Shown: positions 1 through 7,499 of the stretch, piece by piece
How positions within the stretch are numbered: the stretch's first letter is position 1
Layout: each line of letters begins with the position of its first letter
DNA from: Bradyrhizobium sp. AUGA SZCCT0283
Lineage (GTDB): Bacteria; Pseudomonadota; Alphaproteobacteria; Rhizobiales; Xanthobacteraceae
Direction: 5' to 3'
DNA: 64,000 nucleotides
Assembly (NCBI RefSeq): GCF_018130385.1
Contig: NZ_JAFCLU010000005.1
Location: forward strand, 62,001 to 126,000
Position numbers and translations under genes: made by a program
Notes under the pieces: generated by a model
The model's input: only the letters and a program-made list of their open reading frames with translations
What the model was told of the DNA's origin: nothing
The model's database searches: none

Positions 1-1142
1 TTCTGATGATCGGGGCGGGAACGGTGTACTATTACGGCAGGCAAATGCTGGAGACCCCGGGCCCGCTGCAGGAAGACAAGATCGTCAACATTCCCGCGCG
101 TGCCGGCAAGCGCGACATCGCCGACGCGCTGCTGCGTGAGGGCGTGATCAACGTCAATCCCTGGGTATTCATCGGCGGTGTGTTTGCGCTCAAGGCGAGT
201 TCCGACCTGAAGCCCGGCGAATATTCCTTCCAAAAGAAATCCAGCCTGCGCGATGTCATCGCCACCATCGTCGAGGGCAAGGTGGTGCAGCACGCTGTTA
301 CTATTCCCGAAGGCCTGACGTCCGAACAGATCGTGGCGCGGCTTACCGACAACGACATCTTCTCGGGCTCAGTGCGGGAAATGCCGCGCGAAGGCACGCT
401 GCTGCCGGAAACCTACAAATTCCCGCGTGGCACCACGCGCGAGCAGGTGATCCAGCGCATGCAGCAGACCCAGAAGCGGGTGCTCGCGGAGATCTGGGAG
501 CGCCGCAATCCGGATGTTCTGGTCAAGTCGCCGGAGCAACTCATCACGCTGGCCTCGATCATCGAGAAGGAAACCGGCCGGGCCGATGAGCGCAGCCGCG
601 TGGCCGCCGTGTTCACCAATCGCCTGCGGCAGAGGATCAAGCTGCAGTCCGATCCGACCATCATCTACGGTCTGGTCGGCGGCAAGGGAACGCTGGGACG
701 GCCGATCAAGCGCTCCGAGATCACGCAGCCTTCGCCCTACAACACCTATGTCATCGAAGGTCTGCCGCCCGGGCCGATCGCCAATCCGGGCCGCGCCTCG
801 CTCGAAGCAGCGGCCAACCCGGCGCGTACGCGCGACCTGTTCTTCGTGGCCGATGGGACCGGCGGGCACGCCTTTACCGAGACCTACGACCAGCACCAGA
901 AGAACGTCGCCAAGCTGCGGGCGCTCGAAAAGCAGATTCAGAACGATACCGTCGAACCGTCCGAGGATGCGCCGCCGCCGACGGCGGCCGGAGCACCGGC
1001 CGATACCAATCCAACCGCGACCACGCCGCGACCGGCGGCGCCGGCGAAAAAGCCACCCGCCCGTCCTGCGGCACCTGCGGCGGCGCCGGCCCGCCAGGGC
1101 GCCGCGCAGTCGACCGCGACGCCGCCGGTGGTTCAGCGCTGA
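1..1142 (+). CDS. mltG: Endolytic murein transglycosylase MltG, 5' end missing
   Basis: MltG (YceG family) is an inner-membrane lytic transglycosylase that cuts nascent glycan strands and releases them from synthesis. The frame is open to the left edge. The first in-frame ATG at base 6 falls in what looks like the tail of the N-terminal membrane anchor, so the true start lies upstream. Counting from base 6, the catalytic Glu is E187 in ASIIEKET, followed by the family segments LQSDPTIIYGL and PSPYNTY. After about residue 320 the protein becomes a Pro/Ala-rich, low-complexity tail that is probably disordered. yicC and gmk follow on the same strand, as in other Bradyrhizobium-type chromosomes. 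Confidence 0.95.
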   Translation, partial: LMIGAGTVYYYGRQMLETPGPLQEDKIVNIPARAGKRDIADALLREGVINVNPWVFIGGVFALKASSDLKPGEYSFQKKSSLRDVIATIVEGKVVQHAVTIPEGLTSEQIVARLTDNDIFSGSVREMPREGTLLPETYKFPRGTTREQVIQRMQQTQKRVLAEIWERRNPDVLVKSPEQLITLASIIEKETGRADERSRVAAVFTNRLRQRIKLQSDPTIIYGLVGGKGTLGRPIKRSEITQPSPYNTYVIEGLPPGPIANPGRASLEAAANPARTRDLFFVADGTGGHAFTETYDQHQKNVAKLRALEKQIQNDTVEPSEDAPPPTAAGAPADTNPTATTPRPAAPAKKPPARPAAPAAAPARQGAAQSTATPPVVQR

Positions 1143-1269
1143 CGTCCGGCCGGTTGAATAGGCGTTCCGTCCACAGCCGGAACGTAATTCCACTTTGGCG
1201 GAAATCGGCTTAAGGTCCCGCCGTTCCTTTCGAGTCTCGAAATCCCTGTCTTTCGGAGAGTGTTACGCG

Positions 1270-2157
1270 ATGGCGCTATCGAGCATGACCGGTTTTGCCC
1301 GGAGCCACGGCGCCAGCGGCCCCTATACGTTCGAATGGGAACTGAAGTCCGTCAACGCCAAGGGTTTTGACCTGCGCTTGCGCCTGCCGCCCGGCTGGGA
1401 CGAGCTGGAGGCCTTTGCCAAGAAACGCGCCGGCGAGGTGCTGTCGCGGGGGACAGTGTACGCCAACCTCAACGTCAAGCGCGCCAACGCGGTCTCGGCC
1501 ATACGCATCAATGAAGACGTGCTCGCCTCGATCGTGAAGGTCGCGGGCGTGCTCGCCGGCAAGATCGACGCGGTGGCGCCGAGCATCGACGGGCTGCTCG
1601 GCATCAAGGGCGTCATCGAGGTCGTCGAACCCGAAAGCGACGACGCGGAAGACAAGGCGGCGAGGGATGCGGCTGCCGCCGCCTTCGAACAGGCGCTCGC
1701 CCAGTTGATCGAGATGCGCCGCCGCGAAGGCGTGACGCTCGGGCAAATTCTGATCCAGCGCATGGATGAAATCGAGAGACTGGCGAAGAGGGCCGAGGCC
1801 GCGCCCGGCCGCAAGCCCGAGGCGATCAGGGCGCGCCTGGCCGAGCAGGTGGCGGCCCTGCTGGAGACTTCCGAACGCTTCGATCCCGACAGGCTCAATC
1901 AGGAAGCGATCATGATCGCGACCAAGGCCGACATCCGCGAAGAGCTCGACCGCATCGCCTCGCACGTCGCGCAGGCCCGCGAGATGATCGGCAAGGGCGG
2001 ACCGGTCGGGCGGCGGCTCGACTTCCTTGCCCAGGAATTCAACCGCGAGGTCAACACCTGCTGCTCCAAATCGAATGATCTGGAATTGACCCAGACCGGG
2101 CTCGAGATGAAGAACGTGGTCGAGCAATTCCGCGAGCAGGTCCAGAACCTGGAGTAA
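1270..2157 (+). CDS. yicC: YicC/YloC family endoribonuclease
   Basis: A 295-residue member of the YicC/YloC family, stress-linked proteins described as endoribonucleases. The N-terminus MALSSMTGFARSHG is the family hallmark (SMTGFAR), and the C-terminal DUF1732 part has RLDFLAQEFNREVNT. An in-frame ATG-less extension back to 1195 exists, but the start at 1270 fits the SMTGF N-terminus and has GGAGAG ten bases upstream. Only three bases separate its stop from the gmk start, so the two are almost certainly co-transcribed and translationally coupled. This yicC-gmk pairing is common in alphaproteobacteria. Confidence 0.93.
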   Translation: MALSSMTGFARSHGASGPYTFEWELKSVNAKGFDLRLRLPPGWDELEAFAKKRAGEVLSRGTVYANLNVKRANAVSAIRINEDVLASIVKVAGVLAGKIDAVAPSIDGLLGIKGVIEVVEPESDDAEDKAARDAAAAAFEQALAQLIEMRRREGVTLGQILIQRMDEIERLAKRAEAAPGRKPEAIRARLAEQVAALLETSERFDPDRLNQEAIMIATKADIREELDRIASHVAQAREMIGKGGPVGRRLDFLAQEFNREVNTCCSKSNDLELTQTGLEMKNVVEQFREQVQNLE

Positions 2158-2160
2158 CCG

Positions 2161-2814
2161 ATGACGGCTGGAGGTTTCGACGGGGTTGAACGGCGAGGGC
2201 TGATGTTCGTGCTGTCGTCGCCTTCCGGCGCGGGCAAGACCACGCTGTCGCGCATGCTGCTTGAGCGCGAGCCGGGCCTGAAGATGTCAGTTTCGGCGAC
2301 GACACGCTCGATGCGACCGGGCGAGGTCGAGGGCCGCGACTATTTCTTCGTCGACAAGCCAAAATTCGAGACGATGGTGGAGCAGGGCGAACTGCTCGAA
2401 TGGGCGACTGTATTCGACAATCTCTACGGTACGCCGCGGGCGCCGGTCGAAGCAGCATTGTCCGCGGGACAGGATGTTTTGTTCGACATCGATTGGCAGG
2501 GCACCCAGCAGCTGCATCAGAAGGCAAGCGTCGATGTGGTCCGGGTCTTCATCCTGCCGCCATCGGCCGCCGATCTCGAGAAACGGCTGCACACGCGGGC
2601 GCAGGATTCCGACGAGGTGATTCGCGGGCGCATGAGCCGCGCCACCCATGAACTCAGTCACTGGGCAGAATACGACTATATCGTCGTCAACCACAACGTC
2701 GATGACGCGTTCGCCGAAGTGCAGTCGATCCTCAAGGCCGAGCGGCTCAAGCGCGAGCGCCGCACCGGCCTCACCGAGTTCGTTCGCAAGCTGCAGCGCC
2801 AGCTGGAAAAATAG
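2161..2814 (+). CDS. gmk: Guanylate kinase
   Basis: Guanylate kinase, 217 residues, phosphorylates GMP to GDP with ATP in the cytoplasm and is an essential purine-nucleotide step. The P-loop is SSPSGAGKTTL near residue 20. The GMP-binding segment SVSATTRSMRPGEVEGRDYFF, the DIDWQGTQQL stretch and the lid region IRGRMSRA follow in the usual order. Length is normal. It lies three bases after yicC, with the next gene converging from the other strand. Confidence 0.97.
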   Translation: MTAGGFDGVERRGLMFVLSSPSGAGKTTLSRMLLEREPGLKMSVSATTRSMRPGEVEGRDYFFVDKPKFETMVEQGELLEWATVFDNLYGTPRAPVEAALSAGQDVLFDIDWQGTQQLHQKASVDVVRVFILPPSAADLEKRLHTRAQDSDEVIRGRMSRATHELSHWAEYDYIVVNHNVDDAFAEVQSILKAERLKRERRTGLTEFVRKLQRQLEK

Positions 2815-2832
2815 CCGCCGCGTCCGGTTCGG

Positions 2833-3978
2833 TCAGGTCTGCGCGCTGCGGGCGAGCCGGGCCAGCATTTCCGTAACCTGCAGCTCCCGCTCCCGATCCT
2901 GGGGCACGCGATCCTGGGGGACGTGTCGCCGTTCCTGGGGCGGACGTGGCCGCTCTTGGGGCACGCGCGTCCGCTCTTGAGGCACGCGCGTCCGCTCTTG
3001 GGGTACGCGCGTCGTCCGCTCCTGCGGCACACGTGTCCGGTCCTGGGGCACGCGCGGATTGTGCACGCCGCCGGTGCGCCGCAGCCCGGCGTCCTCGTCG
3101 TGGAACATCGGTTGCGGCGAACGCCGCTTTGTCTTTGCGGAATCCCACATCGCGCGCCGCTTGCGGCGCATCGCGCGGCGCGCCCGCATGCGGCCGATCC
3201 TGACGATCGCGCTTACCGTGAGACCGGCCAGCGCGAGCGCGGCGGCCATCACCAGAAGCAACTTCTGCAGCGATGCGGTCGGCTTTGCCGTCGCCGCATC
3301 CGCTGGGGCGGGCGCAACCTGATCTGCCGCGGGCTGCTGCACTTCCTCGGCCGGTGCCGGCTGGCCTGCGGGCGGGTTGGCGGCGGCGACCTGGAGATCG
3401 GCTGGATTGGTTAGAGCGCGCGTGGTGGGAGCGTCATTCCATCGCATCGACGACAGCGGCGCTGGCGCCAGCACGTTCGGCATCGCTGCGCGCGGGTTGT
3501 TCTGCACGGCCGGTGCGGGGATCGCCGCAGCCGTTCGCTCGACTTTGGCGGGCGAATTTGGCTCGGCGCGGGGTTGCTGGGAGATCCATTCGGCACGCGC
3601 GTCGGCGATCGACTTGCGTGTGATGGTTCGTTGTTGTGGCGGCGACGGCTCTTCTGCTGTCGAGGCTGGCGCCGGGGCCGAAGCTGGCGGCGCGGCGCGC
3701 GCGAACTTGTCGTCGGCCGTGTCGCTCTCCTCCCGGAGATACCAGCATTGACGTTTGGTGACGCGGTCGATGCGATAGTACCAATGGTTGCCCGAGGGAG
3801 TCGCGCCCTTCGGCGCGGACAGGCAACTGTCCGCGGCGGCCTGGGGCGCTTGCGTCGGGGCTTCCACTGCTGTTGTTACCTGGGCCCGGAGATCCGTCAT
3901 GGTGGCCAGGTTGGCTCCTGCCACAACCCCGGCCAGGAGCGCCGGGGCGAATTTCACGGAACGGTTCGACATGCACAT
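2833..3978 (-). CDS. Membrane protein with heptapeptide-repeat cytoplasmic tail, function unknown
   Basis: A 381-residue hypothetical protein of a type I know only from Bradyrhizobium relatives. It starts with a hydrophobic signal-like segment (residues 8-25). A small conserved-looking block GNHWYYRIDRVTKRQCWYLRE lies at about residues 63-83, then a long Pro/Ala-rich region. One transmembrane helix (about 238-258) is followed by a very basic patch RARRAMRRKRRAMW. The tail carries about eight copies of RVPQ[ED]RT. The ATG codons at 3978 and 3972 are both possible (MCMSNRS or MSNRS). The open frame runs further upstream to 4602 but that part has no credible start or composition. It converges on gmk. 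No function is assigned. Confidence 0.8.
   Translation of the reverse strand: MCMSNRSVKFAPALLAGVVAGANLATMTDLRAQVTTAVEAPTQAPQAAADSCLSAPKGATPSGNHWYYRIDRVTKRQCWYLREESDTADDKFARAAPPASAPAPASTAEEPSPPQQRTITRKSIADARAEWISQQPRAEPNSPAKVERTAAAIPAPAVQNNPRAAMPNVLAPAPLSSMRWNDAPTTRALTNPADLQVAAANPPAGQPAPAEEVQQPAADQVAPAPADAATAKPTASLQKLLLVMAAALALAGLTVSAIVRIGRMRARRAMRRKRRAMWDSAKTKRRSPQPMFHDEDAGLRRTGGVHNPRVPQDRTRVPQERTTRVPQERTRVPQERTRVPQERPRPPQERRHVPQDRVPQDRERELQVTEMLARLARSAQT
2887..3058 (-). repeat. In-gene 21-bp tandem repeat encoding RVPQ[ED]RT heptads
   Basis: Imperfect 21-base units code for consecutive RVPQDRT / RVPQERT heptads (about residues 308-362 of the host protein), degenerating toward PRPPQERR and HVPQDR at the end. 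The regular 7-residue, Pro- and Arg/Glu-rich pattern is visible in both DNA and protein. Such arrays usually expand and contract by slippage, so copy number probably varies between strains. Confidence 0.85.
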
Positions 3979-4499
3979 CCCCGGCAACGCAACGCAACAC
4001 GACTCTTGACGCCCCCCAATCTGGTCAGAGACTTGGGTGGCAATGAGCCGCAATTCCGGAAGGGATGGGGTATAATTGGGGCCAGTGCGCTGCCTCACAT
4101 GAGGCGGCCTAAGCCTCTCGAAAAACCGGTGTTTTTCCCACTGTTTGGAGGCGGTCCAGCGTCCGGAGCAGCCGTCCGATCGCACGAATGAACCAGAGCC
4201 GCTGCGGCCCCGAGAAACGGCCGGAACCGGCTCAAACCCAAGACGGATCCGCCCCTCGTCGTGGCGCCGTTTGGGCTGGCCTGGCCGGAGCTCAACTCGC
4301 CCGAATTCTTGCGCGCAGCGCTTCGCGGGCCGGATAGCGATTTTTCGTCGTTCCCGATGCTGCCCGCCGGCGCTGCCAGATTTGCGCAGGGTAATGCCGG
4401 TGCTCCGATACGCGTAAGTGTTTTCGATAGATGCGGCCGGCGGCTGGATACGACAGTGCGATCTCGCGGCGCGGGGTGCGCCCGAAGTGATGCGATCTG
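3979..4499. other. Intergenic stretch, no credible gene
   Basis: About 520 bases upstream of the repeat-tail protein. Several open frames exist on both strands, but they overlap, lack ribosome binding sites and are Arg/Pro/Ser-rich as expected of GC-rich non-coding DNA. The promoter of the minus-strand gene presumably lies at the left end, but I cannot point to a convincing -35/-10 pair. Confidence 0.5.
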
Positions 4500-4985
4500 C
4501 GATGCCCTCATGAAACAGAGGGCGCAGGGAAAGCCGGGTGCCCATCACACCCGCAGTCGTGCGCAAGAATGCACACGGCGGACCGCAGGTGCGCCGGAAC
4601 ACCCGGCCTTCCCTGCGCAGTGGTTTATCGGCTTATGCCGCGCTCTCCCCGGAGCCGAATTCCTCTGGCCTCCGTCGCTGACGGATTGGCGATTGATCGA
4701 AGGCCCGGTCGGGCCCGACAATCTCCATCAGCTTGACACCAGCAACGGGTGCCAGGACCACACGGTTTTGCCGTCCGCAGCTTCCTCGAGCCATACGCCT
4801 CGACCGGCCCGCATGCTGCCGGAAGAAGTTTCGACTGAAGCGTTTAAGCGCCGTTCGTCTGCGCGAGTAGCGCCCGCTCACGGAAGACCCGCCCTGCGAA
4901 CGCACCCCGCGCCTGACGCTGCCGCGTCCACCGCAACCCGTCCCAACGTTCGTGACGATGGCCAACGCCCCTCTCTCGGGACAGG
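4500..4985 (+). repeat. Probable dispersed Bradyrhizobium-type intergenic repeat (spurious-ORF family)
   Basis: The open frame here translates to segments such as KQRAQGKPGAHHTRSRAQE, HPAFPAQWFIGLCRALPG and TRPNVRDDGQRPSLGTG. I recognise this as a pattern that recurs as overpredicted hypothetical proteins across Bradyrhizobium genomes, which suggests a dispersed repeat and not a gene. That recognition is from memory and was not checked by search. No ribosome binding site, no domain and no conserved start were seen. Confidence 0.4.
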
Positions 4986-5125
4986 ATAGCGGGAGTTGTA
5001 GGTTTGATTTGGGTGGCGCGTTAAGCGAAAAATTTTGAGCGGGTGCGAAATATGTTTCTTGCCAGGAGGGGCAAATCAGTGATTGGGGCCGTTGGAGAAA
5101 ATCGCGAGAATTGGAAACGGCTATT

Positions 5126-5142
5126 AAGTGCCACCGTAATTT
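5126..5142. repeat. Truncated copy of the AAGTGC...CACCGTAATTT repeat
   Basis: Reads AAGTGC directly joined to CACCGTAATTT. The copy at 13533-13554 has five more bases (ACTGT) between these two halves, so this copy looks like the same element with a 5-base deletion. It lies just outside the nucleoside phosphorylase gene and marks the left end of the accessory island. Confidence 0.55.
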
Positions 5143-5150
5143 TTCAGTAG

Positions 5151-5993
5151 TCAACCAAAGTCCCGTCTTCGACGTGACGCAGACCACGCTCGGGTTGCAG
5201 CTGCAACGACCGCGAGCGTGGCCGTGGTTCCGTCTGCCTCACCCTTCTCGAAGTCTCCTTCAGTCTGAGCCATCGCATTTGTCACATGCGCAAAACAGAT
5301 GACTGATCGGCGAGCCGCATTCGCGAAGGCATAGAGGGCCGCAGCCTCCATCTCGACGGCAAGCGCACCCAAGTCCCGCGCTGACGCAATTGCGGCTTCG
5401 GTCTCGCGATATGGCGCGTCGGTCGTCCAGGTCGGGCCACGGTGAACCGAGATGCCCGTGAGTCCGAGGAGCTCCCGTTCAGCGTCAGTGAGCAGCACTG
5501 AATCCGGTGCCTCAGCGAATGTTGCTGGCGGCAGATAGTGATGGCTCGTTCCCTCGTCGCGCACGGCGCGGTCAATCAGGATGAAGTATGGCGTCGGACC
5601 GATCGGAGTGATTTGTCCGGCTGAGGTGACGCTGACGATCAGCCGACAGCCCGACGCAAAGAGCTGTTCAGCCACGAGGACAGCGAACGGGGCGCCGACC
5701 GCGCAGCCCACGATACCGACTTCTCCGACGTCGTCGAGATCGAAGGCAAGGAGTTCCGTGTGGTAGCACGCCCATCCTTCGTGAGTGCGCCCGTTTCCTT
5801 TCCTCTTGATGTGGCGTACGACGTCGCCGTCCGGATCGAGCACGCAGATTTCGGGTACGGCGACGAGAGGCAATCCCTTCTGGCGGCGCGCTTCCCGCAG
5901 CAAAGCTTCCGGCCGAAATACGGAGGGGGCTTTGTGGTCCTTGCTGACGACTAACGGCCAAGCGATGTCCGCACGATCAGTTTTCTCGTCCAT
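5151..5993 (-). CDS. Nucleoside phosphorylase (PNP/UDP family)
   Basis: A 280-residue cytoplasmic protein of the purine/uridine phosphorylase fold, which cleaves a nucleoside with phosphate to give base and (deoxy)ribose-1-phosphate. The family active-site block GALAVEMEAAALYAFA is present (the Glu-Met-Glu that contacts ribose), as are the phosphate-side Gly-rich segment VGIVGCAVGAPFAVLVAEQL and TTDAPYRET. Substrate cannot be read from the sequence; uridine, a purine nucleoside or methylthioadenosine are all possible. It starts 18 bases after the stop of the ArsR-rhodanese gene on the same strand, so the two are probably one operon, which places a nucleoside enzyme inside a sulfur cluster. 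A small RBS-like GATAAGCGG precedes the ATG. Confidence 0.85.
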   Translation of the reverse strand: MDEKTDRADIAWPLVVSKDHKAPSVFRPEALLREARRQKGLPLVAVPEICVLDPDGDVVRHIKRKGNGRTHEGWACYHTELLAFDLDDVGEVGIVGCAVGAPFAVLVAEQLFASGCRLIVSVTSAGQITPIGPTPYFILIDRAVRDEGTSHHYLPPATFAEAPDSVLLTDAERELLGLTGISVHRGPTWTTDAPYRETEAAIASARDLGALAVEMEAAALYAFANAARRSVICFAHVTNAMAQTEGDFEKGEADGTTATLAVVAAATRAWSASRRRRDFG

Positions 5994-6011
5994 CGCGATT
6001 ATCCGCTTATC

Positions 6012-6680
6012 TCAAGCGACGGCTTCGAATGGCAGGCCGGCGGCCTTCCATTCGGGGTATCCGTCCTCCAGCCGGCGGACGCGATAGCCTCGCGCCCTGA
6101 GCGCTGCGACGGCCTCGAACGAAAGCACGCAATAGGGCCCACGGCAGTAGGCGATCACCTCACGGCTTTTCGGAAGTTCACCCAAGCGACGTTCCAGTTC
6201 GGCGAGCGGGATGTTGAGAGCCCCCGGGAGATGACCAAGTGCGAACTCGTCTTCGGGACGAACATCGAGCACCGTGACGAGATCGTCGCGCAGTCTAGTG
6301 ACCAGATCGTCTCGCGACACTGGTTCGAGCGCGTCGCGCGCCTGAAAGTAATCGGTCACGACGCGGCCGATCTCGGCAATATTGCGTTCGCCGACGCGAC
6401 CCAGGGCTTTGATCAGCGCGACCACTTCGGTATCGCCGGCCAAGCGATAGAGAACGTGTTTGCCACGGCGCTCGGTCTCGACGAGGCGTGCCCGCCTGAG
6501 GATCTGCAGGTGGCGGGAAGTGTTGGCAAACGTCAGATGCGCACGGGCGGATAGCTCCTCGACGCTGCGCACGCCTTGCGCCAGGTGCTCCAAGAGTTCC
6601 AGCCGGTGCGCATGCCCAAGGGCCTGAGCCACCTCGGCCAGGTTCCGGTAGATCGCCTGTTTCGGTCCGGTGCTTGACAC
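6012..6680 (-). CDS. ArsR-family repressor fused to a rhodanese domain
   Basis: 222 residues. The N-terminal winged helix (about 8-95) includes the recognition region ELSARAHLTFANTSRHLQIL. The C-terminal rhodanese domain (about 125-220) has the DVRPEDEFALGHLPGALNIP motif and the active-site loop CRGPYC. The ArsR half has no cysteine; the only cysteines in the whole protein are C179 and C184 of that loop. Rhodaneses carry sulfane sulfur on this cysteine, so I infer that the repressor senses persulfide or sulfane sulfur through it. It is divergent from the MBL-MFS-DsrE-desulfurase run and most likely controls it and itself. Confidence 0.92.
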   Translation of the reverse strand: MSSTGPKQAIYRNLAEVAQALGHAHRLELLEHLAQGVRSVEELSARAHLTFANTSRHLQILRRARLVETERRGKHVLYRLAGDTEVVALIKALGRVGERNIAEIGRVVTDYFQARDALEPVSRDDLVTRLRDDLVTVLDVRPEDEFALGHLPGALNIPLAELERRLGELPKSREVIAYCRGPYCVLSFEAVAALRARGYRVRRLEDGYPEWKAAGLPFEAVA

Positions 6681-6699
6681 GACAATTCCTCAGTATATC

Positions 6700-6719
6700 A
6701 TTCAGCAGATCGATTGAAT
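6700..6719. promoter_or_regulatory. Inverted repeat in the divergent promoter, likely operator of the ArsR-rhodanese repressor
   Basis: ATTCA (6700-6704) and TGAAT (6715-6719) form a perfect 5-base inverted repeat around a 10-base centre; extended to 10-base arms, 7 of 10 positions pair. It lies between the repressor start (6680) and the MBL start (6756), where an autoregulating ArsR protein would bind. Sulfide-responsive ArsR repressors are known to use ATTC/GAAT-type half sites, but the spacing here is wider than I remember for SqrR. Confidence 0.5.
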
Positions 6720-6755
6720 GTTATTGTACCTGCTCTCGAACAGGAGTGCAAGCCC

Positions 6756-7496
6756 ATGATTCTCCGTCAATTCTTGCATAATGATCCGGTCGGCATCTCC
6801 TATCTCTTTGGCTGCGGTGGCAAGGCTGCGGGCGCGGTGGTCGATCCCGTCGGCGATATCCATCCCTATCTGCAGGCTGCCGACAACGCCGGCATGCGAA
6901 TTCACTTCGTCATCGACACGCATGTCCATGCCGACCATCTCTCGGCGGGCCGGGCGCTGGCTGACGCGGCAGGGGCCGCGTACGTGCTCTCGGCGGAGAC
7001 AGGCGTATCGTTTCCTTTCAAGGGAGTGCGGGATGGGGAAGTCCTTCCGCTCGGCAACGTCTCGGCGACGGTGCTGCACACGCCGGGGCACACGCCCGAG
7101 CACATCTGCATTCTCGTGACAGACCGGACGCGAGCCGACGAACCTTGGTTCGTCTTCACCGGCCATACCCTTATGGTCGGCGATCTCGGCCGCACTGAAC
7201 TCGCCGTCAGCGCCGAAGAGGGTGCAACGCAACTGTTCCGCAGCGTGGACAGATTGAAGAAGCTTCCAGATTACGTCGAGGTGCTGCCGGGGGCATATGC
7301 GGGCTCCGTCTGCGGTCGCAGGCTGAGCGGTAAGCCATGGTCCACAATCGGCTTCGAGAAGCGACACAACCAGGCGTTCATGATCGAGGACGAAGCTGAA
7401 TTTGTGCGCTTCATGGTCGCCGAGATTCCGCCTGCGCCGCCGGAAGCTGCGAAGATCAGGGCCGTGAATTCAGGCGTCACGGCCGTCGCGGCCTGA
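6756..7496 (+). CDS. MBL-fold metallohydrolase, persulfide-dioxygenase-like
   Basis: 246 residues. The metal-binding motif THVHADHLSAG (HxHxDH) is at about residue 50-60, and the second ligand segment is TPGHTPEH. These match the ETHE1/persulfide dioxygenase and glyoxalase-II-like branch of the metallo-beta-lactamase superfamily. Members near rhodanese genes oxidise glutathione persulfide to sulfite, so that is the likely reaction, though a plain thioester hydrolase cannot be excluded. An in-frame start at 6714 exists, but ATG at 6756 has AGGAG at suitable distance. The following MFS gene begins four bases after the stop, so the two are translationally coupled. Confidence 0.9.
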   Translation: MILRQFLHNDPVGISYLFGCGGKAAGAVVDPVGDIHPYLQAADNAGMRIHFVIDTHVHADHLSAGRALADAAGAAYVLSAETGVSFPFKGVRDGEVLPLGNVSATVLHTPGHTPEHICILVTDRTRADEPWFVFTGHTLMVGDLGRTELAVSAEEGATQLFRSVDRLKKLPDYVEVLPGAYAGSVCGRRLSGKPWSTIGFEKRHNQAFMIEDEAEFVRFMVAEIPPAPPEAAKIRAVNSGVTAVAA

Positions 7497-7499
7497 CCC

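Noticed and set aside
2890..3060. Tandem repeats considered as a CRISPR array
   Set aside because: Units are continuous, in frame and code for heptads; there are no unique spacers.
3979..4602. N-terminal extension of the repeat-tail membrane protein
   Set aside because: The extra segment has no start signal and would bury the signal-like N-terminus in the middle of the protein.
4261..4989. 242-residue plus-strand open frame
   Set aside because: No start signal; its translation matches the style of a repeated spurious frame, so it is given as a repeat instead.
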